Source of the DNA: Oscillospiraceae bacterium | GTDB lineage: Bacteria; Bacillota; Clostridia; Oscillospirales; Oscillospiraceae | Direction of reading: 5' to 3' | Assembly (NCBI GenBank): GCA_031270395.1 | Contig: JAISXU010000046.1 | Span: 1-34,505, forward strand | DNA length: 34,505 bases | Shown: one piece after another, positions 16,701-23,200 of the stretch | How positions within the stretch are numbered: position 1 is the stretch's first letter | How the letters are laid out: every line of letters starts with the position of its first letter | Translations under genes and position numbers: made by a program | Notes under the pieces: model-generated | Seen by the model: only the letters and a program-made list of their open reading frames with translations | Told to the model about the DNA's origin: nothing | The model's database searches: none

Positions 16701-18036
16701 CGATTCTCCCGATTAAGCCGCCGATAGCCGCCGCGCCGCTTATACTGCCGCTGTTTACGCAGTTGACAATCGTGCTGCCGGGGAAAGGGGTACTCCCGCT
16801 TGACAAGTATCCGATGATACCGCCCACGGCGTTTTCGGTTCCGCCCGCACCCGAGCTGCTCACGTCCCCGGTATTGGCGCAGTTTTCGATAACCATTCCG
16901 ACAAACCCTATTCCTACGATACCACCGACCCTTTCGGATCCACCGATTATATCGGCGGTGTTTGTGCAGTCTTTGATAACTACCTCATATTGTGCTACAC
17001 TAACATTGCCCGCGATACCGCCGGCGTTACTGCCCCTGATGTTTCCAGAGTTTTCACAGTTGGCAATAGTCAGCTTTGTGCTGGTCAAGTTTCCAACAAT
17101 CCCACCAACGGATGCCCCGCTGACTGATATCGCGCCGTAATTTTTACAATTGGTGATGGTATTAGTCGCCGACGTGTTAGCAGGTATAGATCCGACAATA
17201 CCTCCGGCTGTTTTCGCCACAGATATGTCGCCATAGTTTATACAACCAGTTATAGTCACATTGTCGCCGCGACCAACGATGCCGCCATATGTGTTGGCGT
17301 TGGTGTTTGTGTTAGACATATCTACGTGATTAACACAGTTAGCAATAATGCTATCTTTGGCTAATCCTACAAGTCCTGCGCTGCAATTCCCATTCCTGTT
17401 CGTAATATTTATTGAACCGGAGACAGTAAGATTATTGATTTCTGCATTGCTGATTTCCCCAAACAGAGCAGCTTGAGACGGGGAACCTGCCGAAAGCGCA
17501 AAGTATAAGTTGCAAATTATAAATTCATCGCCGTCAAAAGTTCCTTCAAAAGGTAGTCCCCCATTGTTGGGTAGTGTTATATTATAACCTATCGGAATCC
17601 AATTGAGAGGAGTGCCGCCGGGCCCCGCAGTCGCGCCGCAAACAGACGAGAGATCAATGTCATTCATCAGCTTGAAATACTTGTCCTGATAGGTCGTTCC
17701 GCTGTTTACATTCGTCGCGAGCAGTTGCAAATCCGCCGCCGTGGATATCCTCCACGCGGTTTCCGCGCTCAAGCCGTCGCCGTGGCCTTCAACAAACAGC
17801 GTATCGCCGTTTTCGGGCGGTTCGTCTTGCTGCTCCGCGTTTACCTCAAAAACCGAAAAAACGCCGTCGTCGTCCGGCGTCTCCGCAGTCTCCGCTTGGG
17901 CGTAAAAAAGGCTGCCATCGTCGCCTTCGACCGCAAGCGCGGCGGACGGAAATGCCGACAGCAGTACCGATATAATTAAAAGCGCGGCAAACAGCCGCGG
18001 GAATATACATTTTTTACGGATTGAAAATGTCTTCAT
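10729..18036 (-). CDS. Giant SLH-anchored surface protein with GLUG repeats and DUF4430-like domains
   Basis: A 2435-aa exported protein; AGGGG lies 8 nt before the ATG. Residues 1-35 are a signal peptide ending SAALA. About 190-560 is a run of GLUG-type repeats (GGIVG..., NCVN, GCINYGDIS pattern), visibly more AT-rich than the rest. Ig-like and carboxypeptidase-regulatory-like modules occupy the middle. Two segments resemble DUF4430, the transcobalamin-like C-terminal domain: about 1645-1716 (GGYTVLHALIDAL to GGDALAYYYS) and about 1830-1960 (GMYDLFTRALRDAG, GWMYTVNG, DGQSVVWHYVDD). An Ala/Thr/Val-rich linker leads to three SLH repeats at about 2260-2435, which should hold it to the cell wall. 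The upstream cobalamin riboswitch suggests corrinoid binding or capture; that function is inference. A heptad repeat and a 45-bp tandem duplication lie inside the gene. Confidence 0.88.
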   Translation of the reverse strand: MKTFSIRKKCIFPRLFAALLIISVLLSAFPSAALAVEGDDGSLFYAQAETAETPDDDGVFSVFEVNAEQQDEPPENGDTLFVEGHGDGLSAETAWRISTAADLQLLATNVNSGTTYQDKYFKLMNDIDLSSVCGATAGPGGTPLNWIPIGYNITLPNNGGLPFEGTFDGDEFIICNLYFALSAGSPSQAALFGEISNAEINNLTVSGSINITNRNGNCSAGLVGLAKDSIIANCVNHVDMSNTNTNANTYGGIVGRGDNVTITGCINYGDISVAKTAGGIVGSIPANTSATNTITNCKNYGAISVSGASVGGIVGNLTSTKLTIANCENSGNIRGSNAGGIAGNVSVAQYEVVIKDCTNTADIIGGSERVGGIVGIGFVGMVIENCANTGDVSSSGAGGTENAVGGIIGYLSSGSTPFPGSTIVNCVNSGSISGAAAIGGLIGRIGFQIPTEYNFVISGCYNTESVTGQVHSGTASDSRVGGLVGSVYSHEASLANFQLSSCWNSGDVTAPGSVSVGGLFGEIQSGGGVFKFSNLYTSGEVSGYDAVGGTAGNVDILTHPEVPSGNLFISNVYSVAPSVTASAAENAIAGVGIGKISSRTDYGKNRINISNVFAREYGNLPGIGEWTDGTSVDPNDIVLLNDNQMTDGGFAVLLGGAFAKFGESLFSEIKLDDEAYAKYYPVYGDFDYPVLLPLLGLESASTYNVKFSGAKYADVTVNGAETYATAVAPGGGVSFTVEPAQDVTIASVTVGGDPLTAAGGTYTLAGIQADTVVTITTEGTPPGEGGGEPGDYNVTFDVRDAGGAEISGATITVADKTAETDGSYKLGAGVYAVTVSKDGYNTVSGMLSVSGDKVARVNLYVGEPRTLTLNIKKDGFDTDIYNGDIVLQSIEGGSMLYGEYLDPATISLPDGVYKYNAHGTKGAMGGGQLVVAGNTDITLRHVDFGEKLLNQSNMAYTMTLTDQNGVAYTPGSIDSRSGGSARARFVLPAERHGTEYHYAFVPVSDTYYGSSGVTYLYDAGFGTRSYSGMNLSDNRSFIIAPKRTLTLIVPNGVTAIDGYFHLYLRVRFYEPLEEITPITTADNGDGTITYTYGVPERRELHYELKIPGYVKHARTVTVPATGTDASISLSSLTVDDGNEVSDNVIDSNIIMSAPDSKHIRLGIGEKIELYCFRNWQAINSGTGNYYVDPDFHVEVISGDSVEIIDPFYAGAFLRGVTPGVSFVRVTYDALDFVNVSNVPLIYGRLRDRNVVVLAVTVGPGAEVDTGITLRETDILYFARSVNGTVKPSDRQYAEYTFKPSGTVESVALHAPVGSNDAWTDTWTPVAPNGDGSYTLKLTEGRSIVRVRTDVGEGYHSIHAVASDIKIEGVNVGVALDGDKFMASAEVNDKLKISFERLNMPFPKLGAVYNPGYPDKTYLVYSLDSELLSEPRAIESEHTQYGISTNNTIDLAFDSPGEYVLTDGRVHTTSIGGGGGTHRYMTRGGVYWDGYVSTPPSSGGISDETVNELFGELPDITFTVAGVPDTGDAHDVTIVVPDGASLTVRNDLGYLRAPVRHASGTYAYSLVNGGDAKTYTYYAERPGYITLTDTFNVESANVELDLTTETESWLPITQSGNITVDIAGRDNIPAAGFTKQIPATPESLAAKNYVLYNYGGYTVLHALIDALGEANVAFTCDKGVLSPSAEGSGIWVCLKNGEVVPDPFTTHVNGGDALAYYYSAGNDVQYVRFEQTSVTTTQSASATLKLLTYNNGELTPYGGGGTVTLNGEALTGVAIAADGTITIPGARLRVPGEYRVTVVKPEDGADYSLLAFNLATIKVEQAATSPGSGGSASTTTVYFRLIGDTKHANGVDGHDKYVTWIATRSYTFNGDKVGMYDLFTRALRDAGLEYDGAENNYVSKIKAPAVLGGYWLGEFDNGPNSGWMYTVNGVHPNYGLLEYDVFDGQSVVWHYVDDYTRESSFEGSHPDYENRWLEAPDVNPTSGGSTSSGGGDTAGDGETTADSTTTAGSGSGSGGSQPDVVSQTTVETAPAKPDDTGKATATVETAKVTGAVAEAVKAVETAKADGKTSVVAEIIIPVTVETTETGAAVKAVEASIPAEAIKAIAEAKDVILTVESEVSTITLDAATLAAIAGAAGSGETVTLAAIAGAAGSGETVTLTAAVVDNAEALNTRQQEKVGDNPVIELNISVGDAAITEFGGVITVSVPYTPKAGTAAEDYDLLTVYYLDDNGNIAEMTGAHYDAATGQITFTTTHFSKFFISEWISPFGDIAKGEWYYKAARYAYSNGLITGVTDTTFAPQTSLTRAMLITILARDAGIDTAGGETWYSKAVEWGVANGITDGTNPNGEITREQFATMLYRHAVQELRIENGELRIANGDVSGYTDAGQISDWAYDAMAWANATGLITGRTETTLAPQGTATRAEAAMLLQRYIENLI
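10916..10950 (-). repeat. Heptanucleotide tandem repeat inside the SLH coding region
   Basis: Five 7-nt units (GCAATTC, TCAATTC, TCCATTC, TCAATTC, TCAATTC on the plus strand) encode the in-frame peptide ELRIENGELRIANG between the second and third SLH repeats of the giant protein. Because seven is not a multiple of three, gain or loss of one unit would shift the frame and remove the last SLH domain. Confidence 0.85.
11566..11655 (-). repeat. Perfect 45-bp tandem duplication in the linker
   Basis: Two identical 45-bp units (11566-11610 and 11611-11655) encode a duplicated 15-residue block, AAIAGAAGSGETVTL, in the stretch before the SLH domains. The absence of any difference suggests a recent event. 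The frame is kept. Confidence 0.9.
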
Positions 18037-18071
18037 TGATTAACCCCTCAACTAAACTAAAGTATCATTGC

Positions 18072-18104
18072 GCGGGGAGGGCGGCGTTATACCGCCCACC
18101 CCGC
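18072..18104. other. Strong GC hairpin between the two riboswitch-controlled genes
   Basis: GCGGGG and GGGCGG (18072-18084) pair with CCGCCC and CCCCGC (18092-18104) across one A-A mismatch, with a 7-nt loop. No U-run follows on the minus strand. It could protect mRNA ends, pause transcription or set the ratio of the small upstream protein to the giant downstream one. Confidence 0.65.
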
Positions 18105-18134
18105 AAGCTCGCGCGCGGTCGATCCTGTTTTGAC

Positions 18135-19115
18135 TTATGCCCCCGGCCAAATTGTAGGCAGTGTTGAATACGCTCCGTACTGCCAGTATACCTTGTCGCC
18201 GGTTTGCAGCGGGAAAACCGAAGGATTAACCACCGTGCTTATACCGACTATCTCGTAATTACTTGTTGCAGTATTGAGCCTGTATACACCGTATTGCCAG
18301 CCGTAAAACGTCGGGCTTTGCGTTTCGGGGTAATCGTTGCCCTTGTAGTCCGTCAAGTCAATCACGTGAGCGTCGGTGGTGTTGACGGCAAAATCGTCAA
18401 TATCAGAGTTGTTAAGAAGCGATTGCAACGAACCCGTCGCGCTGGGATCGTTTTGGAGCGAACCCGGTACGCCGTCAAGGACGTCCCCGGTATCAGGGTA
18501 AGTAACCGTCAGGTTGGGGACAGTGCCCGCCGCGAGAATCGGAAGGGGAATCCCACTCCTGTTGTCCGTCACATACGCCGAGATGTTGGATGCACCGACA
18601 GGTACGGGTGACGCACTTTGGATCACAATAGTGAAGTTGATAGGATAGCCCGTGCCGAGCTGCCCCTGCAGGCTGTATACGGCGGGGCGCAGGGATACGG
18701 CTGCCGCCGTGACCTCGGCTAACGCGTACCAACCCGCGTACGCCGCAGTGTAATCGGGTGCCGGGCCCGTGTAGCTGCCGGTCGCCACATCGCCGGTAGC
18801 GCTAATGGACAGTTGCCCGTCGCTTGTCGTCGTGGTGGAATAGATCGTGCTGCCGTCGTCAGTCCAGCCCCATGTAACGGCGTCCGCGTCGGCGGCGCTC
18901 GTAAACGGCTGGTTGTCCTGATAATTGCTGGTCTGTGTCGCGTAGAGTGTCGCAGTATCACTGGGCGCGGAGAAGAAGGTAGTGTACTGCGTGTCGCTGA
19001 GCTGTACGAGGCTCAGCGACTGCATCGGGTCAGCCAACGCCATTCCGCCGAACGCGGAGAAAGCCAGAACAATCGCGAGGATAATGCCGAGTATGCGCTT
19101 TTTGTTCGTTTTCAT
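18135..19115 (-). CDS. Secreted protein with C-terminal DUF4430-like domain
   Basis: A 326-aa exported protein with AAGGAG just upstream of its ATG. Residues 1-28 are a signal peptide ending GGMALA. The middle (about 30-205) is Thr/Ser/Ala-rich and probably beta; I do not recognise it. The last 110 residues have the layout of DUF4430: VLDGVPGSL...LQSLLNN, then YGWQYGVYRLN, and a closing LQTGDKVYWQYGAY that parallels DGQSVVWHYVDD in the giant neighbour. There is no SLH, LPXTG or lipobox, so it is likely released or held by a partner. It is the first gene after the cobalamin riboswitch and 98 nt before the giant gene, so both probably share one transcript. A role in binding corrinoids is inferred from the riboswitch and domain resemblance. 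Confidence 0.82.
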   Translation of the reverse strand: MKTNKKRILGIILAIVLAFSAFGGMALADPMQSLSLVQLSDTQYTTFFSAPSDTATLYATQTSNYQDNQPFTSAADADAVTWGWTDDGSTIYSTTTTSDGQLSISATGDVATGSYTGPAPDYTAAYAGWYALAEVTAAAVSLRPAVYSLQGQLGTGYPINFTIVIQSASPVPVGASNISAYVTDNRSGIPLPILAAGTVPNLTVTYPDTGDVLDGVPGSLQNDPSATGSLQSLLNNSDIDDFAVNTTDAHVIDLTDYKGNDYPETQSPTFYGWQYGVYRLNTATSNYEIVGISTVVNPSVFPLQTGDKVYWQYGAYSTLPTIWPGA

Positions 19116-19263
19116 TTTTTTGACTCCTTAGAATATATTTTTTTGCGCGTCCGTGTAAACGCCGAGTCTGTCAGCTTTCCGCGCGGCGTCGCCCGGATAC
19201 GCGTATAACGCCGCCGCACCGCTGACATATTTCATCTGTCGCCAAGACACCACCTCCCTTCAT

Positions 19264-19286
19264 GGGCGGACAAATATCCGCCCCTA
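19264..19286 (-). repeat. TAGGGGCGG-type short palindromic repeat, copy 3
   Basis: On the minus strand TAGGGGCGGAT is followed by TTGTCCGCCC, the same head as the two copies near 10551-10637 with another stem. It lies in the leader between the riboswitch terminator and the first surface gene. Confidence 0.55.
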
Positions 19287-19382
19287 AATTAAACTTTCTC
19301 TAAACACTTACTGCGAGTACCGCGGCGCACGAGAGCCAATCGTCGCGTCCCGTGCAACGGCTCCGCCATCGCAAACGGATAC

Positions 19383-19435
19383 AAAAAAACGGCTGTGACA
19401 ATCAGACATGTATATTGTCCGATTGTCACAGCCGT
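19383..19435 (-). terminator. Terminator hairpin, expression platform of the cobalamin riboswitch
   Basis: On the minus strand a 15-bp perfect stem (ACGGCTGTGACAATC with its complement, arms 19435-19421 and 19403-19389) extends by four more pairs past one mismatch, then is followed by seven U residues (19389-19383). It lies about 55 nt after the aptamer and about 270 nt before the first coding gene. This is the position expected for ligand-controlled premature termination. Confidence 0.85.
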
Positions 19436-19489
19436 ATTCCTGTAACGTACGCCGCCCGTTTGCTACACACCGGGCCGCGGTTCAACCAA

Positions 19490-19735
19490 TACGCCCAAAG
19501 TCAGTCTTCCGGCTCACGCGTTCAGGGGTTTTGTTCACCCCAACATCCCGGCTTTACCTTCCCCTTGCGGGTGGCAGATTTTCGTCAACGCTTTCGCGTC
19601 AAGCTCAGGTTTCGCGCATACGGCAGCGGTTGCGTCCGACACAGCTCCGCCTTTCGGCGGGTCGCCACATCAAGACCTGCCCGGGATTCTCACCCGGTTC
19701 CTTTTTTAATCCTCCCGGCATGACCTGTGCGATAG
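19490..19735 (-). promoter_or_regulatory. Cobalamin riboswitch (RF00174-like aptamer)
   Basis: Read on the minus strand, hallmarks of the B12 aptamer appear in order: ACAGGTCATGCC, then GGAACCGGGTGAGAATCCC and GGGCAG (the B12 box core), a GC hairpin, a variable arm, CTGCCACCCGCAAGGGGAAGG (the GCCAC...GGGAAGG element, read here as two blocks), an internal hairpin, and AGCCGGAAGACTGACTTTGG at the 3' side. Total length of about 245 nt fits a long-arm cobalamin aptamer. It is followed by a U-tract terminator and two secreted-protein genes, so high cobalamin should reduce their expression. The exact edges and P1 partner were not resolved by eye. Confidence 0.87.
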
Positions 19736-19740
19736 CACGT

Positions 19741-19907
19741 CAGCGCGTCCGCGAACGAGTCGCGGTAAGCGCTGCAAGGGTCATCAGCCGCTCGGAACAA
19801 TGGGTCTTATTCAGTTTACAAGGTGCCGCCATCAAGCGTTTGTTGCGGTTTTTCAATCCTTGCGGGATTGAAAAACCGGCGCGCTTTTCGCATTGGGTTC
19901 CCAATGC
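19741..19907 (-). other. Three hairpins in the leader upstream of the aptamer
   Basis: Between the predicted start site and the aptamer are CAGCGC...GCGCTG enclosing CCGCG/CGCGG (19741-19774), a 13-14 bp stem GGTTTTTCAATCC/GGATTGAAAAACC (19846-19878), and CGCATTGGG/CCCAATGCG (19889-19908). A smaller GCTTT/AAAGC pair sits at the transcript start (19921-19934). None has a U-run. They make the leader unusually long and structured. Confidence 0.6.
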
Positions 19908-19936
19908 GGTTGGCACATGGGCTTTATCTAAAGCGC

Positions 19937-19965
19937 ATGATACCACCGCCGGAAGCATTTGTCAA
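19937..19965 (-). promoter_or_regulatory. Sigma-A promoter of the riboswitch-surface protein transcript
   Basis: On the minus strand a consensus TTGACA (19965-19960) and TATCAT (19942-19937) are 17 bp apart. Transcription would start near 19930 and run through the leader hairpins, aptamer and terminator into the two surface genes. A 29-bp palindrome lies 6 bp upstream of the -35. Confidence 0.82.
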
Positions 19966-19971
19966 GTGTTA

Positions 19972-20032
19972 TTTTGGTGAATCATTGCGTTTGTTACGAC
20001 ACAGTCGTAACAAACGCAATGATTCACCAAAA
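19972..20032. repeat. Perfect 29-bp palindrome with 3-nt spacer
   Basis: The arm at 19972-20000 is exactly complementary to the arm at 20004-20032, with ACA between. Its outer ends are TTTT and AAAA, so neither strand has a U-run after the stem and it is not a standard terminator. It abuts the -35 of the riboswitch promoter and separates it from the divergent plus-strand gene. An 11-nt core, CGTTTGTTACG, is shared with the last hairpin of the repeat at 32324-32357. Confidence 0.9.
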
Positions 20033-20267
20033 ATTCAGGGAGACAGCGGGCGGAATATCTGATATACTGTGCGCGGACGGTTACGTTTGCCCGCTTGTGG
20101 TACGGGCGGCGCGCCGGCGCTATATTTCCGCGATTTTATCTCAAGTTTTGGCGCTTTATTTCGACAACTATTATATATTGGATATTTGGGCGTGTTTTTT
20201 CCGTGGGCGGAGACTTTTTCGCCCGAGGCCCCGCGTCGGGGGAGTTATTGGGGAGGATCAATTTTAT

Positions 20268-23200
20268 ATGGAACGCTTATTCTACCGGTTCAAACGCCAC
20301 ATTGCCGCGGCGCTTCTCGCCGCCACGATGCTGGCTCTGGCTGTCGTTGCTGCGCCGCCGGCCGCGACGGCGTCCGCCGCTTATTCCGATACGCGATGGC
20401 ACTGGGCCTCTGCGGAGATCGACCGCTGGGAGGCGCTGGGGGCGCTGCGGGACTTTGAATCCGGCTATTTCCGGCCGGACGCGGCCATAACGCGAGCCGA
20501 GTTCTTCGCGATCCTGGTGCGGGCGTTCGAGGCGGAGGAAAAAGCCGACATCTCCAGATTCACCGACGTACCCGCGGACGCGTGGTATTACGACATCGTC
20601 GCGATGGCCAACAAGATGCGCATCGCCGAGGGAACCTCCGAGACCACGATGAAGCCCGAGGCGAATATCATACGTCAGGACGCGGCTACGCTCGTCGCGC
20701 GCGCCTTCGGTATCTCCAACGAGAATTTGAGCTATCTGGGCCGCTATGGCGACAGGGATCAAATTTCCGTGTACGCGCAAAACTACGTCTCCGCTATGAC
20801 TCAGTACGGCTATATGGTGGGCAGCGGGGGACTCTTCCACCCCAGAGATAATCTGAGCCGCGCTGAGGCCGTAAAGATCGTGGACAATCTGTTCCAATAC
20901 TTCTACAGGTCGGAGGCGGGCTTTGACCAGCTCGTCCTGAACGGCAACGTGATGAGCACGCGACCGGAGTCCGTTTTCAGCGGTCTCACCATAAACGGCG
21001 ACCTGATACTCTGCGACGGCGTCGGCGCGGGAAACGCCTCGATCAACGACTGCGTCATAAACGGACGTCTGCTCATCAGGGGCGGCGGCGAGAACAGCGT
21101 CGTGCTCAGCAATACCACCGTGCGCGACGGGATCGCGGTTATTAACCCTAACCGAAATACGAGGATAGTGACGACCGGCTCGACGTCGGTGGCGGAGCTC
21201 ACGGCGTATTCCGGCTTCACGCTCGTCGGCACGGGGGTACACTCCGTCAAGCTAGCCGACTCATCCATCCCCAATTCGCTTGTCACGCTCTCGGGCGTCG
21301 TGCTCGACAGCATGGACGCGGGCGGCCTGACCTCAAAAATTTCCATGCCCGAGGGCAAGATATCCAAACTGAGCTTTACCGGCGACTCGGCCGGGTCGCA
21401 GTTCTCTCTCGGAAAAGACGCTAGCGTGAGTTATCTGACCACCGTTGCGCCGAATATTACGCTGCTCGGCGAGGGACGCGTAACCGACGCCTTCATAAAC
21501 GCTCCGGGCGCCGTATTTGTCATAACGCCCGGCACGTATACCGTGGGCGCCAACCTGACCGCCAGCATAGCGGGGATCGTCGTCTCCGGCGAGTACCTGA
21601 ACACCGGCAACTGGGTGAGCCGCGACAGTGATAATCTGCCCGTGCTACAGGACGCGGACGGCGTGGGCGGCGGTTATGTCGACCTGACGACGACACGAGG
21701 CCGCTCCGCCAACGCCGTGACCGTCACGCAGCGGGCGACGGGCAAGATCCCACTGAGCAGCGCGGGCGGACGTCCCGGATACAATATCGGGGTGTTTATA
21801 CCCGCCCCGTACGGTCTGTGGAATTATCAGGGTACGATCCCCCTGCTCACGTATCAGAATACCGACGGCGGCGTTGTGGTCATGCGCAATACGCCGCTCA
21901 CGTACCAAAACGGAACATACGGGCTGGCGTTGCGCATACCCGTGACGCGTGACTCCGGCCTGAACAGAGGCCGGATGGAGGAGGCGCTGTACATAAACTG
22001 GGACAGCCAGTTGAGCGAAAACCTCATTTTCCGCTCCGGCTGGCTCGAGCTGGAACCCATGACGTGGTACGACGAGTCCACGCTCGTCAGCATGTACCGC
22101 TACGCCCGGTTGAGCGGCTACAACGGCGTCATTTACGCGGGCCCGGAGGCGATACTGCGCCTGCTCAACGGCGACAACGCTCTGGGGCTGGACACGAACG
22201 GCTTTGGCGCCTTCTCCGCTCAGGATCAGGAGGATTTGGCGGCGAGCCTGTACGAGATCGCCGACGTCTTCACCACAAAACAGGCCATTCAGGACAGATT
22301 GGATCAGATACTGTCCGGCAAGGGCGCGCTCTACGCCGTAAACCGCGCGCTGACGGCCGAGCAGATGCGCAAGGCCCTTGAGCATCCCGTATTCGCCCGA
22401 GAGCTGGACATCGAGGTGTCCGCCGGCAGCGCCTACGGCGTGCTCTCCGAGACGGGAAAGGGGCGCGTCGCGAATACGCTCCTTGTAAACCGTAAAAAGG
22501 ACTACGTGAACAACGCCGCCGTAAAAACCGCTTTTGACAAGGCCGTATCCGACATAAAGGCTCTGGAAACGGGGCTTCTCGTGGCGATCAACAGCGCCCC
22601 CGCCGCCCCCGACGTCCAGAAGATCATAGAGACTAAGGCCAACGCCGATCTGCTGAGCTTCGTGCCCACCTCCGAGCCCTACAAGAGCTTTACCGCGCCG
22701 CAGAAGCTGGGACTCGCGCAGCGCATTTTTGACGCGCGTCCGTTTGTCACCGTGGACGCTATCGCGCAGATCATAAGGGATTATCTGGCGTCGCCGGACG
22801 CCTCCAACCCCGAGGACGACGTGGTGAGCGGCATAAAGCTGACGCCGGCGAGCATAGACATGGTGGTCGGCGCGAGCGTCCATCTGGGATACGGCGCGGG
22901 CGCCGACGTGCAGCTTGCCATAACTACGCCGTCCGGGCCTTTCACAAATCCTGTCGCGCACGTCGCGGCGGCGGTCGATAAGGCGGACTTCGTCTCGTAC
23001 AACGCCGGCGTGGTCACCGCAAAGGCGGCGGGTACGGCGAAAATAACTCTGACCAGCACAACGGACGCCAAGATGAAGGCTACGCTGACGGTGAAGGTGA
23101 GCGCGCCCGTCCCCGCCACGGGCCTCAGGCTGTCGAAGACGTTCGTCGAGGTGGAAAAGGACGCCAGATTGGGACTCGGGCCGCTCGTCACCGTTATACC

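Larger units (their letters stand above)
19116..20267. other. Divergent regulatory region: leader, riboswitch, promoter and palindrome
   Basis: About 1.15 kb without a supported gene. Read on the minus strand from the right it holds a 29-bp palindrome, a sigma-A promoter, four leader hairpins, a cobalamin riboswitch, a terminator hairpin and a 268-nt stretch before the 326-aa gene that carries one TAGGGGCGG repeat. Right of the palindrome, 20033-20267 must supply the plus-strand BIG2 gene; I see no promoter there that I trust. Confidence 0.8.

Noticed and set aside
19408-19980. Plus-strand open frame of 190 codons across the riboswitch region
   Set aside because: The conserved B12 aptamer and terminator explain the sequence on the other strand, and the frame has no supporting ribosome-binding site or domain.
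19972-20032. Palindrome as a bidirectional terminator
   Set aside because: Both 3' sides of the stem are followed by A residues and not by U residues, and it lies upstream of promoters for genes that diverge.
20148-20185. Possible plus-strand promoter TTGGCG-17-TTATAT before the BIG2 gene
   Set aside because: The -35 is a poor match and several AT-rich alternatives lie nearby, so I could not choose one with confidence.
19959-20267. N-terminal extension of the BIG2 protein
   Set aside because: The in-frame upstream region includes one arm of the 29-bp palindrome and lacks a signal sequence. ATG 20268 has GGGAGGA upstream and opens a good signal peptide.
21645-22961. Minus-strand open frame of 438 codons opposite the BIG2 gene
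   Set aside because: Arg/His/Val-rich antisense product without domains; the plus strand encodes SLH and BIG2 domains with proper starts.
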